Shown in pieces: positions 32,589 through 41,445 of a DNA stretch of 64,000 nt (position 1 is the first letter of the stretch; every line of letters begins with the position of its first letter). The position numbers and the translations under genes are program-made. The stretch is from Mycolicibacterium arenosum (GTDB taxonomy: Bacteria; Actinomycetota; Actinomycetes; Mycobacteriales; Mycobacteriaceae): assembly GCF_024320865.1 (NCBI RefSeq), contig NZ_JANDBD010000006.1:248001-312000 (forward strand). The letters are read 5' to 3'. The notes beneath the pieces were generated by a model. That model saw nothing but the letters and a program-made list of their open reading frames with translations, did no database searches and was not told the origin of the DNA.

Positions 32589-34079
32589 ATGTCGTTGGTT
32601 GAAGGCGCAGCGGTCGGTACCGACTCCCCCCTGCGGGCGGTGCGCGCTGGGGAAGGGCCGCGCTGGCAGCGGCGGTACATCAGGGCGTTAGTGGTTACCG
32701 ACGTGCTCGTCGTGACCGCCGCAATGGCCTGCGCGCAGATGATCAAGCTGGGTACGCCGATCACCGCGCTCGACCCCCTGCAAATCTACTTCTCGTTCCT
32801 CTCGCTTTTCGTGGGCGGTATCTGGGTCGCGCTCCTGGCCGCCTACCGCACGCGCTCGCCGCGCATCGTCGGGGCGGGAGTGGAGGAGTACCGGCGGGTG
32901 ATGTCGGCGTCTCTCGCGACGATCGGCGTCGTCGCCGTGCTTTTGATGATCTTCCGCCCGGAGTACGCGCGCGGATATCTCGCCGTGGCATTCCCCCTGG
33001 GGCTGGCCCTGCTGCTGCTCAGCCGTCAACTGTCGCGACAGCTTCTGGTGCGCGCTCGCAGGCGCGGGCGCTGCGTCGTGTCGGTGCTCGCGGTCGGCGA
33101 TGTGCGAGCGGTCCGCAGCCTGGTGCAGTCACTCACCCGCGGGTGGCCCTACGGGTACGCCGTCGTCGGCGTCTGCCTGACGGGTCGCAGTTCCGGCGGG
33201 ACTCTCGACATCCCCGGCGTCGGCACGGTTCCGGTGCTCGGCGACGAGGGCAAGGTGCACGACGCGATCCTCAAGACGAACGCCGACACCGTAGCTCTGA
33301 CGACCACCGACCACCTCGGTCCCGAAGGTGTTCGGGAACTGTCCTGGGATCTCCACAAGCTGGGTGTCGACCTGGTGGTCACCCCCGGCGTCGTCGACGT
33401 CGCGGGTCCCCGCCTGACCATCCGGCCGGTGGCGGGTCTTCCGCTGATCCACGTGGAGAAGCCGCAGTACAGCGGTACCAAGAAGGTGCAGAAGCGCGCG
33501 TTCGACTACTTCGTGTCGATATCGGCGCTGCTGGCCGCCGGGCCGGTGATGATCGCCGCCGCGATCGCGATCAAGCTGACGAGTAAGGGGCCGGTGTTCT
33601 ACCGGTCGGAGCGCATCGGCCTGGAGGGCCAGCCGTTCCAGATGATCAAGTTCCGGACGATGGTGGACGGCGCGGACAAGCAGGTCGCCGGCCTCGCGCA
33701 ATTGAACGAGAGCGAGGGCGGGATCCTGTTCAAGATCAAACAGGATCCGCGGATCACGCCGGTCGGAAAGCTGTTGCGCAAGTACAGCATCGACGAGCTT
33801 CCGCAGTTCTTCAACGTGCTGCGTCGCGACATGAGCGTGGTCGGACCGCGGCCGCCGCTGCGCCGTGAGGTGGACACCTACAACGATCAGGTACGCCGCC
33901 GACTGCTGGTGCTACCGGGCATCACGGGCCTCTGGCAGGTGAGCGGCCGCTCCGACCTGTCGTGGGAGGACTCGGTGCGCCTCGATCTGTCCTACGTGGA
34001 GAACTGGTCGATCACCAACGACGTGCTGATCGCGGTGAAGACGATCCGCACGATCGCCACCGGCGCAGGCGCCTACTGA
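32589..34079 (+). CDS. Initiating polyprenyl glycosylphosphotransferase (WcaJ/WbaP type)
   Basis: The product has 496 residues. The N-terminal half has four or five helices and a CoA-binding-like domain (VLAVGDVRAVRSLVQSL). The C-terminal sugar transferase domain begins KRAFDYFVSISALLAAGP. It contains GPVFYRSERIGLEG, MIKFRTMV, KYSIDELPQFFNVLRRDMS and VGPRPPL. It loads the first sugar phosphate on undecaprenyl or decaprenyl phosphate and so starts the repeat unit. ATG 32589 has GAGAGGA nine bases upstream; a start at 32502 would run through the regulatory motifs. Confidence 0.93.
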   Translation: MSLVEGAAVGTDSPLRAVRAGEGPRWQRRYIRALVVTDVLVVTAAMACAQMIKLGTPITALDPLQIYFSFLSLFVGGIWVALLAAYRTRSPRIVGAGVEEYRRVMSASLATIGVVAVLLMIFRPEYARGYLAVAFPLGLALLLLSRQLSRQLLVRARRRGRCVVSVLAVGDVRAVRSLVQSLTRGWPYGYAVVGVCLTGRSSGGTLDIPGVGTVPVLGDEGKVHDAILKTNADTVALTTTDHLGPEGVRELSWDLHKLGVDLVVTPGVVDVAGPRLTIRPVAGLPLIHVEKPQYSGTKKVQKRAFDYFVSISALLAAGPVMIAAAIAIKLTSKGPVFYRSERIGLEGQPFQMIKFRTMVDGADKQVAGLAQLNESEGGILFKIKQDPRITPVGKLLRKYSIDELPQFFNVLRRDMSVVGPRPPLRREVDTYNDQVRRRLLVLPGITGLWQVSGRSDLSWEDSVRLDLSYVENWSITNDVLIAVKTIRTIATGAGAY

Positions 34080-34088
34080 GCCGATCGC

Positions 34089-34844
34089 TCAGGGCTTGCG
34101 CAGGATGACCACGCCGAAGCTCGTCAGCGCGGGAACCGGGTGCTTCAGCAGGTAGTTGGACTTGGCGAGCTCGAGTTTGTGCAGCGGCGGGATCACCTCG
34201 TAGTAGCGGTGGCCGAAGCACGCCTGCCAGCCGCTGATCTCGAAACCGATGCTTTCGAACTTCTTCCGGGACTTCGGCGTGGGCCCGGTCGTCCACCGGT
34301 AGAACGCCGGGAACTTCTCCCGCTTGGGGTCGTCGAGCCGGCCCGGCTGGGCCCTGCGCAGGATCGACCGGGCGGTCTCCTCCGGAATGATCTTGTTGAT
34401 CACGTACGGCAGCGTGTAGAGGGTCGGAAAGAAGTGCACGGCCAGGCCGCCGGGGCGCAGCAGGTTGAAGCAGTTGCGGTGGAACGCCTCGGGATTGGGC
34501 AGGTGTTCGCACAGCATCTGTGAGAACACGAAGTCGTAGGCTTCCAGGTTGTCGGTGATGGGCTGGCATAGGTCGGCAACCCTGGTCTCGACGGTCGTCT
34601 CGGCCTTCTCCAGCTCGGACGCCGAGATGTCGATGACCGTGCGGTGATTCGCGAAGCCCCAACGCTCCGAATTGCCGACGATCGGGTTTGCTCCGCCGCC
34701 GAGTTCGGCGATGTCCTTCGCATTGATGTCGGTTGCGAGCCGGATTAGGAGATCCTCGTAGTTCTCCCAAAGGTCCTCGATAGTCGTGTAAACGACTTGG
34801 CCACTACCGTTTTTGACGGTCTGTACGAGGTCCTCGATTGCCAT
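34089..34844 (-). CDS. SAM-dependent methyltransferase
   Basis: The product has 251 residues and is a class I methyltransferase. The SAM motif I is IAELGGGANPI, motif II is VIDISASELEKAE, and YDFVFSQMLCEHLPNPEAFH with LLRPGGLAVHFFP marks motifs III and IV. It could O-methylate a sugar or cap the polymer. It converges on the phosphoglycosyl transferase gene with a 9-bp gap. It is alone on the minus strand with its own promoter in 34845-35124. Confidence 0.87.
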   Translation of the reverse strand: MAIEDLVQTVKNGSGQVVYTTIEDLWENYEDLLIRLATDINAKDIAELGGGANPIVGNSERWGFANHRTVIDISASELEKAETTVETRVADLCQPITDNLEAYDFVFSQMLCEHLPNPEAFHRNCFNLLRPGGLAVHFFPTLYTLPYVINKIIPEETARSILRRAQPGRLDDPKREKFPAFYRWTTGPTPKSRKKFESIGFEISGWQACFGHRYYEVIPPLHKLELAKSNYLLKHPVPALTSFGVVILRKP

Positions 34845-35124
34845 GTGCTCGCTTTCGCGTCGAAATCAAAATGGTGTTGCTGGGATACGAGCATACCCGT
34901 TGTGCCCCGCAGTGGCGGTACAGCCGATTATGCGGGACGCGAGATCACGCCCCGCAGACGTGCGGCCGGGTTTTCCCGGCGGGCATTTCAACTACGAGTA
35001 GAGGCAACGTTTTTCGTTGCGTTCGACTGTTCGAGAACATCGCCCCGTCGTCTCGATCAAGATCGACTGGTAGCGTCCGGTTTGCGGTGCGCATCGGTTA
35101 TCGGGGGATAACGATTAGCGCGCC
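34845..35124. other. Divergent intergenic region with a 6-bp dyad
   Basis: This 280-bp gap between the methyltransferase and the GT-C-like gene has no gene. The perfect dyad GTTATC-GGGG-GATAAC at 35097-35112 ends 12 bp before the ATG of the GT-C-like gene, where a repressor could block translation or transcription start. Promoters for both genes must lie here; none is clear. Confidence 0.4.
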
Positions 35125-36681
35125 ATGTCGGGGGACATGGTGGGGTTGGTTTCGGGGGATGTAAAAAGTCGTCGATCGGTAACGACACTGCGCGTTGTCG
35201 TGCCGGTCGTACTGGCGGGTGTGTACATCTGGCGAGCACATGGCGCGGTACCGCCGGAGATCCGATTCAGCGACGACTTCTTCTACTATGTCGTGCCGTC
35301 GACGAACTGGGTGGACGGCAACGGATCGTCGTTCTTTCCCGGCGAGGCCACCAATGGTTACCACCCGCTGTGGTTCCTCTGGCTGGCGCTCCTCGCCCTT
35401 CTGACCGGGCGTGGATCCGTGTACTTCGCGGCGGTGGATCTATCGATACTCGCTCTGCTCATCGGGTTCTTCTTCTGCTTCGAGCGGTTCCTGCACGCTG
35501 TGACGCGCGACCGTGTCGCGGCGGTCGTCGGGGCATCGATCTCGGCTGTCGGGCTGTCCTCGCTCGCCACGGCGGGAGTCGAGACTGCCCTGGCGGTGTT
35601 CTCCGCCGCGCTCCTGCTCGCGTTTATTGCCCGCAAGCCGGTGTCCGCGATGACGGATCGCGACGCGCTGATAGCCGGCCTGCTCGGCGCCTTCATGGTG
35701 CTGTCCCGTCTCGATTCGCTGGTTCTGTTCGCGTTGATCGCGATCGTGGTCATGCCGTCGCTGGACTGGCGCAGGCGCGGCGCGCTCGGCGTGGGCGCGC
35801 TACCGGTCGGCGTCTACATGGTGTTCAACGTCGTCACGTACGGTCACGTCGCGACGTCGTCGATGGCGGCGAAGACGCTCACCCTGTACTGGCCGCCGAA
35901 CATCTGGTTCCTCTCGCATCCCTCACCGTTACTGGGGCTGGTCATCGTGACCGCGGTCGTCCTGGTGGCGGCCGCGATCGTGGTGCTCGTGCGCGGTGAC
36001 GACCGGACGTGCCTGCGACGAGTCTGCGCGGCTCTTGCCGTCGCACCGCTACTGCAACTCGGGGCGCAGGCGGTGGGAAGCGGGTGGGCGCTGTTCCCGT
36101 GGTACTTCTACCTCTTCGGCATGGGGTGCGGGCTGGCCACGGCGCTGGTGGTCGCACGGTTGCGCGCCGGTGACCGCCGTCGGAAGGTCGCGCTGCCGCT
36201 GGCACTGGCGGCGCTCCTGCTGATGGGCGTGCGACTGGTCCTCGGCAGCGTCACTCCGGACCAGTGGCAGGTCGATATCGCCGCCATAGCTGAGAGGCTC
36301 AAGGCGTTCGCCGCGGATCATCCGGGCGTGTACGCGATGGGTGACGCGGCAGGTACGCCGGCCTGGCAGATGCGACAACCGGTGGTCCATCTCGAGGGGC
36401 TGATGATGTCCGCGGAGTTCCTCGACCGGATCCGCGACCGAGACCCGCTCGGCTCGGTCTTCCGGGCCTACGACGTCGACTACTACGTCACCGTCCGCTT
36501 CGAGGGGGCGGGCGGTTCGTGCGTCTTCGTCACCGAGCCGAACTTCGAACAGTCGTCACCGAGGGCGCCCCGGATGGCTAAGACGATCTGCGCGAAGCCC
36601 GTGTTGGCGGCCGCTCAGGGAGAGAACTATGAGCTACGGGTTTACCGAGTCGATCCCGCCACCGGCGACATCGTCGGCTGA
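35125..36681 (+). CDS. GT-C-like polytopic membrane glycosyltransferase
   Basis: The product has 518 residues with about ten helices. FSDDFFYYVV in the first external loop fits the GT-C catalytic Asp motif, and GYHPLWFLWLALLAL follows. A soluble C-terminal domain of about 130 residues (AERLKAFAADHPGVYAMGDAAG) faces the outside. GT-C enzymes use lipid-phosphate sugars outside the membrane, so it may add a side sugar to the lipid-linked unit. No clear ribosome-binding site; ATG 35137 is an alternative start. It overlaps the polymerase gene by 40 bp at the 3' ends. Confidence 0.72.
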   Translation: MSGDMVGLVSGDVKSRRSVTTLRVVVPVVLAGVYIWRAHGAVPPEIRFSDDFFYYVVPSTNWVDGNGSSFFPGEATNGYHPLWFLWLALLALLTGRGSVYFAAVDLSILALLIGFFFCFERFLHAVTRDRVAAVVGASISAVGLSSLATAGVETALAVFSAALLLAFIARKPVSAMTDRDALIAGLLGAFMVLSRLDSLVLFALIAIVVMPSLDWRRRGALGVGALPVGVYMVFNVVTYGHVATSSMAAKTLTLYWPPNIWFLSHPSPLLGLVIVTAVVLVAAAIVVLVRGDDRTCLRRVCAALAVAPLLQLGAQAVGSGWALFPWYFYLFGMGCGLATALVVARLRAGDRRRKVALPLALAALLLMGVRLVLGSVTPDQWQVDIAAIAERLKAFAADHPGVYAMGDAAGTPAWQMRQPVVHLEGLMMSAEFLDRIRDRDPLGSVFRAYDVDYYVTVRFEGAGGSCVFVTEPNFEQSSPRAPRMAKTICAKPVLAAAQGENYELRVYRVDPATGDIVG

Positions 36682-38108
36682 CGCGGTGGCGGAACATCGT
36701 GCACGACAAGCGAATCGGGATCCTCGGTCGATGCGGTGCCCAGCAGTTGCTGCGCGGCGCGGGCACGGTCGGCGTGGACCAGGAAGGCGAGGAACATCGA
36801 GAAGCAGAGTGCTCCGTTCGGAGTGTCGGACAGCGGGTGGTCCAACTGCATCTGGACGACGCACAGGCCGATGAAGATGCCGCCGTAGAGCGCCCGCGGG
36901 AGGGAGTCCGATCGGACGCTGCGATAGGCGTACACGCAGGCGATGACGGTCAGGGCGATCCACGCGATGAAGGCGATGAAGCCGCTGCGGTAGAGCACCA
37001 TCAGCGTCGCGTTCGAGGGCAGGTTCAGCACGTAGGCGTATGCGGAGTCGTAGAATTCGCGGCCGCCCCAGCCGTGCCCGAAACCCCAGTATCCCGACAT
37101 CTGGCCGGGAAAGACCCTGAGAGCGTCCGCGCGCGCGGCGGACCCCGCGTCCCCAGCACCGAACGACGAGAAGATCCGGCGTCGCACGGGTTCGGCCGAC
37201 AGCGCGGCCACCGCGCCTATCGCCATGACGGCGAGCACGGAACCGCGCGTGCGTCCGCGCATGTGGGTGAACGCCAGCACGATGAGCACGCCCGCGACCA
37301 CCGTGAAGGTGGCGGCACGGCTCAACGTCAGCACCATCGCGACCGACAGGATGATCACCAGGGTCCAGCGTTTCCACCCGGCCCACACCAGGAAGGTGAT
37401 TCCCAGCGCGAGGGCCGTGAAGAGGCCGAATCCGTTGGGTTCGAGCCAGGTGCCGCCGAGACGGATGGTCGTCGCAACGTTCTCGCCGGCGTACGCCACT
37501 CGAGCCACCAGGGCCTCCGGCGCGTAGCCGAACGTCCGCAGATAGGCGAGCGTCGAATAGCCGGGGTCGAACGCGATGACGAACATGCCGTAAAGGCCGT
37601 TGACCGCCATTCCCACCGAGAAGATCCGACCGAATCTGACCGCGTGTTCCGGTGCCAACCGGGCGAGCGCGAAGAGGAACAGGGCGCCGAGGCTCCACCG
37701 TACGAAGAGCGACGCGTCCCTGATCGATTCGAACGTCACGACGAGCGAAAGGGCGCAGGTGAGGTACATGACCCAACCCGCAAATTCAATTGGGTGCGTT
37801 GATCGCGCGAAACGCGGATGAACGAATGCCGCCACGATGGCGCCGAAAGCGAATCCGTACCAGAGCGGCAAACCGATTCCGGGCACACGTCCGAATGGCA
37901 ATATGGACATCGTCAGCGCGAGGCCCCAGAAGTACCACAGCGGATGCCGAAAGCCGACGTATACCGCGACGATGACCGCGGCGACGCCGATGACGCCGAA
38001 TAATGCGAGTTTGCCGAAGGACGTTCCCAACCACACCGAGGGCAGTACGACGACCAGAACCGCGACGGTCACCAGGATATTGCGGGTGAGGTCGCGACGG
38101 GTATCCAC
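36642..38108 (-). CDS. O-antigen ligase/polymerase family protein (Wzy-like)
   Basis: The product has 488 residues with about eleven helices. The large periplasmic-type loop contains GGTWLEPNGFGLF and GYWGFGHGWGGREFYDSAY, the conserved region of Wzy/WaaL proteins. In a locus with a flippase, two PCP proteins and an initiating transferase, it is best read as the polymerase that joins repeat units. It is transcribed alone, convergent with the GT-C-like gene. The last 30 residues are Pro-rich and cytosolic. Confidence 0.87.
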   Translation of the reverse strand: MDTRRDLTRNILVTVAVLVVVLPSVWLGTSFGKLALFGVIGVAAVIVAVYVGFRHPLWYFWGLALTMSILPFGRVPGIGLPLWYGFAFGAIVAAFVHPRFARSTHPIEFAGWVMYLTCALSLVVTFESIRDASLFVRWSLGALFLFALARLAPEHAVRFGRIFSVGMAVNGLYGMFVIAFDPGYSTLAYLRTFGYAPEALVARVAYAGENVATTIRLGGTWLEPNGFGLFTALALGITFLVWAGWKRWTLVIILSVAMVLTLSRAATFTVVAGVLIVLAFTHMRGRTRGSVLAVMAIGAVAALSAEPVRRRIFSSFGAGDAGSAARADALRVFPGQMSGYWGFGHGWGGREFYDSAYAYVLNLPSNATLMVLYRSGFIAFIAWIALTVIACVYAYRSVRSDSLPRALYGGIFIGLCVVQMQLDHPLSDTPNGALCFSMFLAFLVHADRARAAQQLLGTASTEDPDSLVVHDVPPPRQPTMSPVAGSTR

Positions 38109-38288
38109 GACAGCATGGTGTCAGCTTTGTCAGCTAAGCTCAACTGACCTCAAAGGCCGTGTCCCGCCGCCGTCACAATCGGGTTCGGACAGTAAACTCT
38201 CCGCACAGCGGAATTTCTCGAGGGGACGACTTGTGACGATGCGATTCAGGCGGCTCGAGCCGGCCACTACTCGTCGGATCGACGTCCG

Positions 38289-38957
38289 TTGAGAGTCCCC
38301 GTCGGCGCACCGAAGCTCCGCGACTACGCGCTCATCGCGGCGCGCTGGTCGATCGTGCTCGCCATCGCGACGGTGCTGTCCGGCGTGGTCGGCTGGGTGT
38401 CCTGGCTGACGATGACCCCGACCTATCAGTCCCACACCAGGGTGATGGTGACGAGCCCCGGCGCGGCGACGTCGTTCGACGCCTTCTACGGTCAGCTCAA
38501 CTCGGTCTCCCGCATCCTGACCTATCAGACCCTCGCCAGGAGCACGCAGGTCACGTCGCCGACCATCGAACAGCTCGGCCTCACGGACTCGACCGGCGCG
38601 CTGGCGGGCCGGATCATCGTTCCTCCGACGTCGTCGCCCGTCTTCGACGTCATCGTGACCGGTAGCGACCCGACGCAGACCCAGGAGGTCGCGCAGGCCG
38701 TCACCGTCAACCTCGTCGCACTGACCCGCCAGATGGCCACCGTCGACGGCGGGGGAGCCGAACTGATGCAGATCGACCAGGCCAGCCCGCCGAAGAGGGT
38801 GGGCTCGATGTGGTCGACCATCCTCCAGGGCGCTGCGCTCGGGCTCGGACTGTCGGTCGTCCTGGTGATCGGCTACGTGCTGGTGAGGGGCAGGGTGCTC
38901 GGGAGGGGGCAACTCGATCGCATCGTCGCCGAGCCGATCGCGCCGACGCCCGCTTGA
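38289..38957 (+). CDS. Short Wzz-type chain-length determinant protein
   Basis: The product has 222 residues. The first helix is LIAARWSIVLAIATVLSGVV and the second is MWSTILQGAALGLGLSVVLV, with the Pro-rich motif PPKRVGSMW just before it, as in PCP proteins. There is no kinase domain, unlike the PCP at 24534. It may work with that protein or replace its function for chain length. The TTG start has no clear ribosome-binding site, so the N-terminus is uncertain. It ends 2 bp before the lipase gene at 38960. Confidence 0.8.
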   Translation: MRVPVGAPKLRDYALIAARWSIVLAIATVLSGVVGWVSWLTMTPTYQSHTRVMVTSPGAATSFDAFYGQLNSVSRILTYQTLARSTQVTSPTIEQLGLTDSTGALAGRIIVPPTSSPVFDVIVTGSDPTQTQEVAQAVTVNLVALTRQMATVDGGGAELMQIDQASPPKRVGSMWSTILQGAALGLGLSVVLVIGYVLVRGRVLGRGQLDRIVAEPIAPTPA

Positions 38958-38959
38958 CC

Positions 38960-40219
38960 ATGAGCTCATTGGACACCGCACCCTCCGAGCGTCCCACCCG
39001 CCGCCGCCGCTACCTCGTCCTCGGGGTGATCGTCGCGCTGGTGATCGCCGCGGCGATCACCCTGGCGATCACTTGGCCGGCACTGCTCCGCCACTTCGAC
39101 ACGCCGCCGACGATCGGCGACCCGGAGCCCGTCGCGACGGCGGACCTCTCCGGCTCGGGTAACGGGTCGCTGCTCAGCGCGATGACCATGCCCGCGTTCT
39201 CGGCGACCGAGGGGGCCGACACGGTCAGGGCGGCCCGCGTCACCTACCGCTCCAGCAACGGCGACTCGGGGCAGCAGACCGTGGTGTCCGGCTCGGTGTT
39301 CACCCCGACCGGGACGCCGCCGCCGGGCGGCTGGCCCGTCATCGCCTTCGGCCACGGCACGACCGGCATCGACGAGGCGTGTGCGCCGTCGCTCTCGGAC
39401 ACGCTGCTGGGCGGGGCGTCGCTGGTGGTGGGCCTGTCCCACGCCGGCTACGCGGTCGCGCTGGCCGATTATCAGGGCCTCGGTGCACCGGGCGTGCACC
39501 CTTACACCGATTCACGCACGGCCGCGCTGAACATGATCGACGCGGTTCGCGCGCTGCGCCGCACTTTTCCCGACGTGTCGAACAGGTTCGCCGCGGTCGG
39601 CGGCTCGCAGGGCGGCGGCGCTGCCTGGGCGGTCGACGAGCAGGCAGCGGATTACGCGCCCGATCTCGATCTGGTCGGTGCGGTGGCCTTCGTGCCCTCC
39701 GCCGACGTGACGGGCATCGTCGACAAGGCGCAGGCAGGGACGATGACGAGCGATCAGCAGCTGGCGTTCTTCGGCATCGTGGAGTCGCTGGCACGCCTGC
39801 ACGGCGACGTGAACCGCGACGACTTCAGGCGGGGAACCGCCGCAGCCCACTGGGATTCGCTGACCGCGTGCTCCGGTCCGCTGGCGGCGGAGCGCGACGG
39901 CGCCGCGAAGCAGCTGCAGCCCGCGGATTCGACACCCGCGAATCCTGAGGCGGCGCAACGGGTCCGCCAACTCCTGAGCGGCTGGGCCGTGGGCAACCGG
40001 AAACTGGCGGCGCCGTTGCTCGTCGTCTACGCGGGAAAGGACACGTTCATCGATCCCGATTGGACAACCGGGGCCGTCGCGCGCGCGTGCGCGCTCGGTG
40101 GAAACGTCGAGGCCGACCTGCAACCGGACAAGGGGCACGGCGACGTCGACGTGGTCGCCCGCGTGCAATGGCTGGCCGACAGATTCGCCGGGACGCCCAC
40201 GACGGGGAACTGCCCGTGA
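38960..40219 (+). CDS. Secretory lipase-family protein, membrane-anchored
   Basis: The product has 419 residues. The N-terminal anchor is RRRYLVLGVIVALVIAAAITLA without a lipobox. Triad motifs are Ser216 in VGGSQGGGAAW, Asp in YAGKDTFIDPDWT and His in DKGHGDVDVV. The order of genes (PCP, lipase, lipase) repeats the pattern at 24534-28541, which suggests duplication of a PCP-lipase unit. The product is probably an exported esterase acting on the polymer or its lipid anchor (inference). Confidence 0.88.
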   Translation: MSSLDTAPSERPTRRRRYLVLGVIVALVIAAAITLAITWPALLRHFDTPPTIGDPEPVATADLSGSGNGSLLSAMTMPAFSATEGADTVRAARVTYRSSNGDSGQQTVVSGSVFTPTGTPPPGGWPVIAFGHGTTGIDEACAPSLSDTLLGGASLVVGLSHAGYAVALADYQGLGAPGVHPYTDSRTAALNMIDAVRALRRTFPDVSNRFAAVGGSQGGGAAWAVDEQAADYAPDLDLVGAVAFVPSADVTGIVDKAQAGTMTSDQQLAFFGIVESLARLHGDVNRDDFRRGTAAAHWDSLTACSGPLAAERDGAAKQLQPADSTPANPEAAQRVRQLLSGWAVGNRKLAAPLLVVYAGKDTFIDPDWTTGAVARACALGGNVEADLQPDKGHGDVDVVARVQWLADRFAGTPTTGNCP

Positions 40220-41445
40220 AACGCCTGCTGATCTACGGCTTCGTGGCCGTCGTGGTGATCGTTCAGATCGCCGTCCTGTCGGCGCTCAAGCCCGTCGCCC
40301 CGCTCCTCGCCGGGTTGGTGTACGACACCCTCGCGGGCCCCGGTGATCCGCCGAGTCGGGTCGAGGGAGCCCGCATCGGGGGCGACACACCCGGCAGCCT
40401 GGTCTCCGCGATCACCGTGCCGTACGTGAGTCGCAAGTGGGATGCCCAGGGGCTCAACGCAGCTCGCGTGGTCTACCGCTCGACCAACGGCGACGACAAC
40501 AGCCCGACCGTGGTATCCGGGTCGGTCTTCGTGCCCAAGGGCCAGCCACCGACGGGCGGTTGGCCGGTGGTGTCCTTCGGGCACGGCACGATCGGCATCG
40601 AGAACGCTTGCGCACCATCGCTTTCGGACAGTCTGTACGGACACCTCAAATACGTCCGGGTGCTCGTCGAGCTCGGTTACGCGGTGGCGCTTGCCGACTT
40701 CCAGGGTCTCGGTGCGGAAGGGGTTCACCCGTACACGGACTCGCGCACCGCGGGGCTGAACATGATCGACGCCGTCCGAGCGCTGCGCAGCACGTTCCCC
40801 GACGCCTCGGATCGGTGGGTGGCCATCGGGGACTCGCAGGGTGGCGGGGCGGCCTGGGCGGCGACCGAGCAGGCCGGGTCCTATGCGCCGGAGTTGAAGC
40901 TGCTCGGCGGGTTCGCCGCGTCGCCGGGCCCGGATATGTCGGGTCTGGTGGACAAGGCGGTGAACGGGTCGCTCACCAGCGAAGAGCGTGCGGTGCTGCA
41001 GGCCGTCATCGAATCGCTGGCCCGCCTGCACCCCGACCTCAACCGCGACGACTTCCGGAAGGGTGCGGCGGCCCGCTACTGGAACGTGCTGAACGGGTGC
41101 ACGGCCGACGTGGCCTACGACCGCGCGAACGCCCTGACCCAGGTCGGCCCTCGCGACTTCACACCGAAGACCCCGGAGGCCGCCGATCAGCTACGCGAGT
41201 TGTTGACACAGTGGGCGTTACCGCAGAAACCGCTGTCGGCGCCGCTCTACGTCTGGTACGGCGGCAAGGACCCGTTCATCGACGCGGAGTGGACGCGGGA
41301 GGCACTGGCCCGAGCGTGCGCGCTCGGCGGCGAGATCACCATCGACTACGAACCCGATGGGGGCCACAACCCGCCCGACGCCGAGGAACTCGTCAGGTGG
41401 ATGACCGATCGCTTCGAGGGGAAACCCGTCCGCAATGACTGCTGA
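40216..41445 (+). CDS. Secretory lipase-family protein, membrane-anchored
   Basis: The product has 409 residues. The N-terminal anchor is LLIYGFVAVVVIVQIAVL. Triad motifs are Ser207 in IGDSQGGGAAW, Asp in YGGKDPFIDAEWT and His in DGGHNPPDAE. It differs from its paralogues after the His (NPPDAE instead of xDIDxx). The GTG start overlaps the previous lipase stop (GTGA) and its 3' end overlaps birA by 11 bp. It is the last island gene and is translationally joined to the core gene birA. Confidence 0.88.
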   Translation: MKRLLIYGFVAVVVIVQIAVLSALKPVAPLLAGLVYDTLAGPGDPPSRVEGARIGGDTPGSLVSAITVPYVSRKWDAQGLNAARVVYRSTNGDDNSPTVVSGSVFVPKGQPPTGGWPVVSFGHGTIGIENACAPSLSDSLYGHLKYVRVLVELGYAVALADFQGLGAEGVHPYTDSRTAGLNMIDAVRALRSTFPDASDRWVAIGDSQGGGAAWAATEQAGSYAPELKLLGGFAASPGPDMSGLVDKAVNGSLTSEERAVLQAVIESLARLHPDLNRDDFRKGAAARYWNVLNGCTADVAYDRANALTQVGPRDFTPKTPEAADQLRELLTQWALPQKPLSAPLYVWYGGKDPFIDAEWTREALARACALGGEITIDYEPDGGHNPPDAEELVRWMTDRFEGKPVRNDC

